Assembly: GCF_900112525.1 (NCBI RefSeq)
Contig: NZ_FOMD01000005.1
Span: forward strand, 109,963-173,962
Direction: 5' to 3'
Length of the DNA: 64,000 bases
From: Klenkia taihuensis
GTDB taxonomy: Bacteria; Actinomycetota; Actinomycetes; Mycobacteriales; Geodermatophilaceae
Positions 16,964 to 25,200 of the stretch are shown one piece after another (within the stretch, counting starts at the first letter, position 1; each line of letters starts with the position of its first letter). The position numbers and the translations under genes were made by a program. Below the pieces are notes generated by a model, which was not told where the DNA came from, made no database searches, and was given only the letters and a program-made list of their open reading frames with translations.

Positions 16964-19804
16964 ATGGCGCCCGCAAACCCGCTTAACGAAGTTTTGGGCA
17001 TCCTCGGCTACCAGGGCCAGGATGGGTTGGTCAACGGCGCCGACGGTCTTGACGGCGGGGCACGCGAATATCTATGGCGCGATTTGCGGGACAAGGTTGG
17101 ATTGTCCGCTGCATACTTCCAAGACGGTGTTCCCCTGGTGGGCTTCTGCGAGGAGTCAAGCACTAGCGGCCTCCGAGCCCTTCGGTATCGGCTGTGGAAT
17201 TACGGTCGGGTGCCCTTGCTTATCAACGCGACGAGCGACTTAGTCTCAGCCTATAGCGGCTCCGATCTGACCACACGAACAGACGCTGACGCCCTGATAT
17301 CAGCAAGCTCGATAGATGTGACCGCTGGCCTGCTTTCCGCGTTCAATCGGCACGAGATTGAAAGTGGCGAGTGGGCCCGGACATTCGCCACGCGTTTTGA
17401 CCGCGCCAACCGGGTCGATCGAGTCTTGCTGCGCAATCTACAGGTTCTGCGGGGGTCGGTTAAAGCCGACGATGAGCGACGAGATGCTTTGGACAGTTTC
17501 ATTGGCGGGGCATTAACGGCTTCCTACCTCTCAGACCGAGGTGTTCTGGACGTTGACCGACTGGATGAGTTGGCGGGTCGGTCTCATATTTCTGACATCT
17601 TCGAAGGGGGCACATCCACCACTAGGAGCTTCTTCGCGACACTCGCGGAACACTTCAGCGGTGATGTCTTCGGATCGGTTCCTCAGGCGCTCGACGTCTT
17701 GGACGACAGCATGGTTCGAGCCGTGTCGTCGCTTTTGAGGGGCGACGACCTGGTCACTGGTCAATTGAGCTTATGGCCATACGACTTCAGCGTCTTACCC
17801 GGAGAACTCATTAGTACTGTGTACGAGCAGCTGCTGGAATCTAGGCGGACCCAAGATGCAGCCTATTACACCCCGCGCTTCATCGTTGACCTTATGCTCG
17901 ATGAGGTATTACCGTGGCAAGATCGCCCATTACCGCGGATCGTCGATTTCTCTTGCGGAAGCGGCGCCTTCTTAGCTGAGGCCTTCCGCCGAGTCGCGTT
18001 CCAGCAGACGCGGGCGCAAGGCCGCCACCTCAACTTTTCGGAATTGCAGCGACTTCTGACTCACTGCATCTACGGCGTAGACGTCAATTTGGCGGCAGCG
18101 CGGGTGACGGCGTTCGCCCTATACCTCGCGCTCTTGGACGAGATGGACCCCCCTACGGTATGGGCCTCCGCAGTGCTCCCATCCTTACTGGGGAAGAATC
18201 TGATTGTTGGAGACGCTTTCGATAATCACGCACTGATGGACGAAGTGTTCGATGCGGTAGTCGGGAACCCGCCATGGGCGAGTCGTTTGAGCGCTCCAGC
18301 AAACAGTTGGCTCAAGGCGAATAATCGCTCTGTTGCAGATAGGCAAATTGCCGAAGCCTTTGTGTGGCTAGCCGAGTCCCACCTGTCGGAGGGCGGCAAG
18401 CTGGCCCTTGTTCTGCCGGCGAAACCCATTCTGCACAACCGAAGCCATCAGTCCCTGGCGTTTCGTAGCGAGATGTTTGCGAACTTGCACGTTCAAACGA
18501 TCGTTGACTTATCCGCGATCCGGCGTGGCCTGTTCGCCGACGCGACCGCACCCGCGGCGATCATTGTTGCAGATAAGAAGGATGTGCGCGCTTCGAGTGA
18601 TCCTATTCTTCATGTCGCTCCTCATCGACGATTGCATGCGGATTCTGTAGACGCCCTAGTAATCGTGCCAGAGGAAGTCCGCCTAGTTCCGCGGCAAATT
18701 GGACATACGCGCAACGATGTCTGGAAGACCTTGCTTTGGGGCACGGAACGTGACCTCGAACTGATTGACCACATCAGAGGCGCGGGTCCGCCAGTGGGCG
18801 CCGTTGCGGAAAGTCACGGTTGGCGCACAGGCCAAGGGTTCCAAATTGGCGGGGGTGGCGCTAGCGACGCGAGTGCGATGCACGGTCTCCCGATTTTGAC
18901 CGTGAGAGACCTCGACGAGCGTGGCGTGAAGGCAACACGACTGCCATTTTTCGATCTGCCGACCCTGCATCGAACTCGGCCGAGAGATCTCTACAGGGCA
19001 CCGCTCGTCGTTATCGGGCGAACGTTCCAAGCTGGCCGAATCTCCGCTGCCCTATTGCAAAGCGACACCGTCTTCAATAACAGCATGATCGGTCTTTCGG
19101 CTCCCGCCGCCGATCTGCCGCTACTCAAAGTTCTGCTGGCGACGACCACCAGCTCACTTGGACGCTACTGGCATTTCCTAACGTCATCGTCTTGGGGTGT
19201 AGAACGCGACTTCGTCGAGTTGAACGAACACCTCGGACTACCACTAGCGCAAGCCGATGCAGGTCAGTTATCCAGAATAGACGAAATCCTTCGCAGCCCA
19301 GACCGCATGTCTGCCACGGTGGACCTTGACGAACTAGTGTTCGATCTCTTCAAGTTGACACCGGCGGATCGCGAGCGAATACGGTCTCTTCTCGCAACGC
19401 GGTTGAGCACATTTGCGAAAGGAGCTATGACTCAAGCGCTGGACGATCAGACGGCCACCCGCTATCTGCAGACACTCGGCAGCTCGCTAAGTGCCTCTCT
19501 TCCTTCTTTTGAGGTTGCTGCTGCCGCGCGGCGGCAGGGAAGCTATCAGGCAGTTACCGTCACGTTGCGCACGCCCGATCGGGAAGAAGAATGGTTGCCT
19601 TCGGTAGTCGACGTACCCAGCATCATCGATGAACTCGCTAAACAGAACCCACATACGTCCGGAATTGTTGCTCAGCCTGGAGGCATGTTTCTGGGGGATA
19701 ATACCATCTATGTGATCAAAACTCTGGACATTGATCGATGGTCGACGGACATTGCCCTGGATGATGCAGACGCAATTCTGACGGCTATCACGAGCGAGAT
19801 GTAG
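16964..19804 (+). CDS. N6-adenine DNA methyltransferase (Eco57I/type IIG-like), 946 aa
   Basis: Transfers a methyl group from AdoMet to adenine in a DNA target. The AdoMet motif I is VDFSCGSGAFLAEAF (about residues 326-340), preceded by the AYYTPRFIVDLML motif X region (about 303-317). Catalytic motif IV is NPPW (about 435-438). The N-terminal 300 residues are helical without a nuclease motif. The C-terminal 450 residues, including GWRTGQGFQIGGG, are probably target recognition. Codon use is clearly less GC-biased than the Tad genes on the left, suggesting transfer. It is followed 4 bases later by a PD-(D/E)XK gene, likely its restriction partner. Confidence 0.83.
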   Translation: MAPANPLNEVLGILGYQGQDGLVNGADGLDGGAREYLWRDLRDKVGLSAAYFQDGVPLVGFCEESSTSGLRALRYRLWNYGRVPLLINATSDLVSAYSGSDLTTRTDADALISASSIDVTAGLLSAFNRHEIESGEWARTFATRFDRANRVDRVLLRNLQVLRGSVKADDERRDALDSFIGGALTASYLSDRGVLDVDRLDELAGRSHISDIFEGGTSTTRSFFATLAEHFSGDVFGSVPQALDVLDDSMVRAVSSLLRGDDLVTGQLSLWPYDFSVLPGELISTVYEQLLESRRTQDAAYYTPRFIVDLMLDEVLPWQDRPLPRIVDFSCGSGAFLAEAFRRVAFQQTRAQGRHLNFSELQRLLTHCIYGVDVNLAAARVTAFALYLALLDEMDPPTVWASAVLPSLLGKNLIVGDAFDNHALMDEVFDAVVGNPPWASRLSAPANSWLKANNRSVADRQIAEAFVWLAESHLSEGGKLALVLPAKPILHNRSHQSLAFRSEMFANLHVQTIVDLSAIRRGLFADATAPAAIIVADKKDVRASSDPILHVAPHRRLHADSVDALVIVPEEVRLVPRQIGHTRNDVWKTLLWGTERDLELIDHIRGAGPPVGAVAESHGWRTGQGFQIGGGGASDASAMHGLPILTVRDLDERGVKATRLPFFDLPTLHRTRPRDLYRAPLVVIGRTFQAGRISAALLQSDTVFNNSMIGLSAPAADLPLLKVLLATTTSSLGRYWHFLTSSSWGVERDFVELNEHLGLPLAQADAGQLSRIDEILRSPDRMSATVDLDELVFDLFKLTPADRERIRSLLATRLSTFAKGAMTQALDDQTATRYLQTLGSSLSASLPSFEVAAAARRQGSYQAVTVTLRTPDREEEWLPSVVDVPSIIDELAKQNPHTSGIVAQPGGMFLGDNTIYVIKTLDIDRWSTDIALDDADAILTAITSEM

Positions 19805-19808
19805 TCTC

Positions 19809-20459
19809 TTGCTCGGGGGATTGCGAAACCAAGTGCGCGGACGGATCTCGGTCTGGGTTGTCGAGGCGGCGACTAGTGACGCGGAACATCTGCTAGTAAG
19901 GCTCCTGAACACGGCGCTGGACCGTTGGGCAGGAAGTTCATTTGACCGGTTCTCCGACGCAGAAGTGAGTTGCACAGCTCGTGTCGTCGCGAACTGTTTG
20001 GACGTCCTACGGAGTGATCAACTACAGTGGGCCTTGGTCCACGTCTTTTATGACGGTCCGCAATTGAGTCGGGCGATGCTGGCGGGAACCGCTGATCCGT
20101 CCAGGAGCCCTCGACCGGACGTGACTCTGCGTGTTGGGAGTGCCGAGGTTCGCATCGAGGCAAAGCGCCTGTCGGTGCGTGGCCAGTTGGCCCAGAAATA
20201 TGTACGGGATGGAATGCGGCGCTTCCTTGATGGCCGTTATTCGAGTTCGCATTCTCTACCTGGCGTAATGCTGGGCTACCTGTCGGGGGTATCGCCCTCC
20301 GCGGCGCTGCGGCTGGTCAATGCCGCCATATCCCACGAACCCGATCTGGCCGCGGCTGACCATCTTGTTCCCACGGGCAGTCAAGCGACCATCCAACGTC
20401 ATAAGAGCAACCACGCGGGTCCGATTCAACTAGTTCACTTCCACATCAAGATCAAATGA
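19809..20459 (+). CDS. PD-(D/E)XK nuclease-like partner of the methylase
   Basis: 216 residues from a TTG at 19809; a GTG at 19833 is an alternative with a GGGGG stretch upstream. RPDVTL is followed by RIEAKRLS, giving D104-E117-X-K119, the restriction-endonuclease-fold catalytic set. A helical N-terminal region (DAEHLLVRLLNTALDRW) precedes it. It begins 4 bases after the methylase stop, so translation is probably coupled, and it shares that gene's AT-richer composition. The likely role is the cleavage subunit of a two-gene restriction-modification system. I do not recognise the family, and it lacks any methylase or helicase part of its own. Confidence 0.65.
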   Translation: MLGGLRNQVRGRISVWVVEAATSDAEHLLVRLLNTALDRWAGSSFDRFSDAEVSCTARVVANCLDVLRSDQLQWALVHVFYDGPQLSRAMLAGTADPSRSPRPDVTLRVGSAEVRIEAKRLSVRGQLAQKYVRDGMRRFLDGRYSSSHSLPGVMLGYLSGVSPSAALRLVNAAISHEPDLAAADHLVPTGSQATIQRHKSNHAGPIQLVHFHIKIK

Positions 20460-20554
20460 TTGTTGTCGAGAGCCAGCTCTTGAGGTAACCGCAACAGAGG
20501 GCTGAGCAGTTGAGCTCGGACGCTCTACACCCTGTTGCACGCACAGGGCGGCCG

Positions 20555-21772
20555 TCAGCAGACCGGTGCGGCCACGACGCCGGGTCGTGGCGGTGGCACC
20601 TCTCGTGGTCGGTAGGAGTGGATGACCGGGGCTTCTCCGTGCGCGTCGTCGATCAGGTGGATGCGCCAGGCCACGTCTTCCCGGAGCGCGGCGAGTTGAC
20701 CCGCGGTGTACGGGCCGAGTGCGGGTTGCGGCCGGTCTCCGGTCTTCGGCGCCAGTACGAAGTCGATGTGGACGACGGAGTCGTCGCCTGCCGGCCACCC
20801 GCGGTCGGCCCGGATCGCCGAGGCATGGGCGGTCACCCAGCTCAGGTAGTTCAACACCTGGAACACCAGCATGTCGTCAGAGCCGATCTTGGTCTCGATG
20901 ATGTGGAGCTGCCCGGCACTGTCGAGGCCGAGGAAGTCGATGAAGCCTGGCGCTCCGTCGGCGCGCCAGGCGGGGTACTCGCGTGCAAGCTCCACCAGGC
21001 CGAGCTCCCGAAGGCCAGTGCGCCCGAGCGTGGCCTGCATCCGATGCTCGACGTGGTCGGCGTCGCGGCCCGTGAGCCGGTCTGCGACGGCCACGGCGAT
21101 CGCGGCCTCCGCCTCGGCCCGCTCGGCTTCAGTCAACGGCGCGGTGGCCGTACGGTCGTACGGCTGTCGGCCCGCCGGAGGGTTGCTGTACTGCACGCCG
21201 GCCTGAACGCGCACACCCGTACCGGTGCGGGTGAGCTTGAGGACCTGCCGGCCGGCGCAGTGCCAGGACAGATAGTTGCCGCGGTGGGCATCGACAAGCG
21301 CCCAGTGCCGGTCCACGCTTTCCACGAGATCGCCCACCCACGGGCCGACCGTGCCCAAATCGTGCTGCGGCTCGCCACGCAGCGGGCGGTTGCTCGCGGC
21401 TGCGACGACGCCTTCGACTGTCGGGATCGGCGTTGAGGTGGGTGTGAGGGTGTCATCGACCGCCCAGATCTGCAGCGGGGTGGCGATGTAGGCGAGCCGG
21501 GCCGCGGACGAGGCCACCGCGGCGTCGGATAGGAGCAGCACCAGTTCGCGGCGGCCCTGCCATGCCATGGCGTGGGCCACTGCGGTCGCCGTGTCGTTCA
21601 ACCCGAGACCCGGGCGGACGGCGAGCACCAGCTTGTTGTTGGCCGGGGTCGTGAACCAATTTGCGAAAGCCGTGAGCTTTCGGCCTGGCTGAAACGGCAC
21701 GACAGGCCCAACCAGGGCTCGTATGGTGGCATCCAACGTCGAGGTCTTCAGCACAATCGCACCTGGCTCCAC
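20555..21772 (-). CDS. PD-(D/E)XK nuclease-domain protein, 405 aa
   Basis: The C-terminal half has GFIDFLGLDSAG ... IIETKIGSDD and FQVLNYLSW. D279, E293 and K295 form the PD-(D/E)XK catalytic set, and Q305 with the following helix fits NucS-like or DUF-type nucleases. The N-terminal 130 residues look alpha/beta (KLVLAVRPGLGLND, RELVLLLSDAA, PLQIWAVDD) and may bind a ligand or protein. The start is the GTG at 21772, which overlaps a small upstream frame. It is convergent with the nuclease gene on its left and divergent from the type ISP gene. Target and biological role are unknown; a defence role is inferred from the neighbours. Confidence 0.65.
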   Translation of the reverse strand: MEPGAIVLKTSTLDATIRALVGPVVPFQPGRKLTAFANWFTTPANNKLVLAVRPGLGLNDTATAVAHAMAWQGRRELVLLLSDAAVASSAARLAYIATPLQIWAVDDTLTPTSTPIPTVEGVVAAASNRPLRGEPQHDLGTVGPWVGDLVESVDRHWALVDAHRGNYLSWHCAGRQVLKLTRTGTGVRVQAGVQYSNPPAGRQPYDRTATAPLTEAERAEAEAAIAVAVADRLTGRDADHVEHRMQATLGRTGLRELGLVELAREYPAWRADGAPGFIDFLGLDSAGQLHIIETKIGSDDMLVFQVLNYLSWVTAHASAIRADRGWPAGDDSVVHIDFVLAPKTGDRPQPALGPYTAGQLAALREDVAWRIHLIDDAHGEAPVIHSYRPREVPPPRPGVVAAPVC

Positions 21773-22023
21773 GTCGTGGCCTCCAGCGGGTCGCTGACCA
21801 CGAGCGGCGGCCTGCGGCCCTGAAGCATCGCTGCTCGGTCGGCTGCAGCGCCAGGTCGGGAGGCGCCCCGACGCTTGACCAGCGCACTCGGTCCATAGTC
21901 CGTGAACGTCACAAGCTCATCGTTCCTGTCTCGCCTCGGCGCCCCCGAATGGTGGTACCGCCATGGATAGAGATCCATCAGCGTGCCCGGTCGCGGCCCA
22001 CCGAGGGAGAGATCTGCCCCCAT
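21748..22023 (-). CDS. Possible small gene upstream of and overlapping the nuclease gene
   Basis: A 91-residue frame, or 76 residues if it starts at the internal ATG (MDLYPWRYHHSG). It ends 25 bases inside the next gene, so the two would be translationally coupled. The segment DELVTFTDYGPSALVKRR is mixed and not low-complexity, which favours coding. No family is recognised. It could be a small regulator or an antitoxin-like partner, or simply leader sequence. Confidence 0.3.
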   Translation of the reverse strand: MGADLSLGGPRPGTLMDLYPWRYHHSGAPRRDRNDELVTFTDYGPSALVKRRGASRPGAAADRAAMLQGRRPPLVVSDPLEATTWSQVRLC

Positions 22024-22025
22024 AA

Positions 22026-22048
22026 AGGCAGGTGACGGCAGCCTGCCT
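22026..22048. promoter_or_regulatory. Inverted repeat in the divergent promoter region
   Basis: AGGCAGG (22026-22032) and CCTGCCT (22042-22048) form a 7-base inverted repeat with a 9-base spacer, just upstream of the minus-strand pair and about 250 bases before the type ISP gene. It could be an operator for one or both divergent transcripts. The remainder of 22049-22298 shows no gene. Confidence 0.25.
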
Positions 22049-22298
22049 CACAAGTGGCTGTGGAACTCCTCCGGAACGGCTGCAAGGGCTGCAACTGTGA
22101 CCGTTGTGATCGCCTGTACCCAGGCCTCGAGGATGTGGGACTGCCGACCGGTCAGCGTCAAGCAGGCTGGCCAGCTCGAGCTGTCACCCACGCGTGCAGC
22201 CGTCCCTAGAGCCTCCGCCGCTGCTGCCGGGTTTGTCCCGACATCGCCGGCCGGTCTGGTTCGCGGCCGTGGACGACCGGCTCACTGCATCGGGCAGG

Positions 22299-25200
22299 AT
22301 GCACAGGGTGACGGGGACCATTCACGCCGTACTGGACCAGCTTCGCTCCACCGCCCTGGATGAGCGCGACAAGGGCGACAAGTTCGAGCGCCTGATCCGT
22401 GCCTACCTGACCTCCGACCCGGAGTGGACGGCGAAGTTCAGCGACGTTTGGTTGTGGTCGGACTGGCCCGACCGGGCCAACCGGCCTGACACCGGGATCG
22501 ACCTGGTCGCCGCCAACGCCGACGACGGCGCACTGACCGCGATTCAGTGCAAGTTCTACGCACCCGGCCGCACCGTGGCCAAAGCCGACATCGACTCCTT
22601 CATCAGCGCCTCGGCCAAGGCCGAGTTTACCCGGCGGATCGTGTTCGACACCGCTGCCGGCTGGTCGGCGAATGCCGAGGAAACCCTGGAAGGCGTCGCG
22701 CAGCGGGTCGACATCGGCTACCTCGAAGGTGCCGCGATCGATTGGGACGCCTTCTCCTGGCACACCCCCGAGGTCGTCGTCCCGACCGGCAAGAAGGCGC
22801 TGCGCCCACATCAGCAGGCAGCCCTGGACGACGTGCGGGCCGGGCTTGCCTCCCGCGACCGCGGCCAGCTGGTGATGGCCTGTGGCACCGGAAAGACCTT
22901 CACCAGCCTTCGGATCGCGGAAGAACTGGCCGGCCCGGGTAAGACGGTGCTGTTCTGCGTGCCCAGCATCCAGCTGCTGTCGCAGAGCTTGCGGGAGTGG
23001 ATGGCCAACGCCGAGGTCGACATCCGATCCTTCGCGGTCTGCTCCGACGTCCGGGTCGGGCGGGTGCGCAGCGACGACGCCGACCAGTCGGTCATCGACC
23101 TAGCCGAACCTGCCTCCACCAGCCCTGAGAAGTTGCTGGCGCGGTTCAACACCGGCAAGCACTCGGCGGCCCGGATGCGGGTCGTGTTTTGCACCTACCA
23201 GTCCATCGACGTCGTCATCGCCGCCCAGGCCCAGGGCCTGCCCGCCTTCGACCTGGTGATATGCGACGAGGCGCACCGCACCACCGGCGTGACCCTGGCC
23301 GACGGCGACGACTCTGCGTTCGTCAAGGTCCACGACGCGACCGCGCTCAAGGCAACCAAGCGGCTGTACATGACCGCTACACCGCGGGTGTTCGGCGATG
23401 AGGTCAAGCGTAAGGCCACGGAGAGCGACGCCGTTCTCGCCGACATGGGCGACGAAGCAACGTTCGGGCCGGAACTGCACCGGCTGGGGTTCGGACAGGC
23501 GGTCGAGGCCGACCTGCTCACCGACTACAAGGTCCTCGTACTTGCGGTGGACGAGAAGTACGTGGCGGAGAACTTCCAGCAGGCCATGGCACACACGGGC
23601 GAGATCCAGCTCGACCAGGCCGCCAAGCTGATTGGCTGCTGGAACGGCCTGGCCAAGAACTTCGGCAGCAACGTCACCCACGCCCAGGACGACGACAGCC
23701 GCCCGGTGTCCACGGCCCCGATGCGTACCGCGGTCGCATTCGCCCAGCACATCAAGGCCTCCAAGGCCGCCGCTGCCGCGTTCCCCGACCTCGCCGACCG
23801 CGCCCTCATCGACGCCCCCGACGACCGGCCCAAGCTGCGCATCCAGGCTGCGCACGTCGACGGCACGATGGGCGTGCACGAACGCAACACCCACCTGGCC
23901 TGGCTTAAAGAACCGGCCCCGGACGGCGTATGCCGAGTGCTCACCAACGCCCGCTGCCTCTCCGAAGGCGTCGACGTCCCGTCACTCGACGCCGTCCTGT
24001 TCCTCACCCCCCGCGGGTCCCAGGTCGACGTCGTGCAGTCCGTCGGCCGAGTGATGCGCAAGGCTCCCGGCAAGGAACTGGGCTACATCGTGCTGCCGGT
24101 CGTCGTGCCCGCCGGGGTCGCGCCGGAGGAGGCGCTGCGGGACAACGAGCGCTACAAGGTTGTCTGGCAGGTGTTGCAGGCGCTGCGGAGCCACGACGAC
24201 CGCTTCCACGCCCTGGTGAACCAGATCGAGCTGAACAAGCACCGCCCCGACAAGCTCGAAATTGTCACCGTCACCAACCCGGACGACGGCGACGGCGGCG
24301 CGGAGATCCCCGGCCCGGTCGAGCCGGGGAAGAAGACTCCTGAGCAGCTGCTCATGGAGTTCCCCGCCGACCAGTTCCGCGACGCCATGTATGCCCGGAT
24401 CGTGGCCAAGGTCGGCGAACGCCGTTACTGGGAGTCCTGGGCCAAGGACATCGCCGCGATCGCCGAGGCCCACGTCGCCCGGATCAAGGGCCTGCTCGCC
24501 GCCGGTGGGCCTGCAGCTGATGAGTTCGCGCACTTCGTCGCTGGGCTGCGCGGCAACCTCAACGACTCGATCACCGACGACGCCGCGGTCGACATGCTCG
24601 CCCAGCACCTCATCACACGGCCCGTCTTCGAGGCGCTGTTCGCCCAGAGCTCTTTTATCGCCGGCAACCCGGTCGGCCGGGTCATGGAGAACATGCTGAC
24701 TGTCCTCGACGAGCACGCCCTGGGTGCGGAGAACGAGACCCTGGAAGGCTTCTACGACAGCGTCCGCCGGCGGATCGCGGGCATCGACAACGCCGCCGGC
24801 AAGCAGCGGGTGCTCGTCGAGCTCTACGACAAGTTCTTCGCCACCGCGTTCCCCAAGACCGTCGCCAAGCTGGGCATCGTCTACACCCCGGTCGAGATCG
24901 TCGACTTCATCCTCCGCTCGGCCGACGACGTACTACGCACGGAATTCGGCCAGGGGCTCACCGACGAAGGCGTGCACGTGCTCGACCCGTTCACCGGCAC
25001 CGGCACCTTCATCGTCCGGCTGCTGCAGCTCGGACTCATCACCCCGCACGACCTGGCGCGGAAGTACGCCGCGGAGCTGCACGCCAACGAAATCCTGCTG
25101 CTCGCCTACTACATCGCCGCCGCCAACATCGAAGCCACTTACGAAGAACTGAGCGGCGCGGCAGCCCCGTTCCCGGGCCTCGTTCTCACCGACAGCTTCC

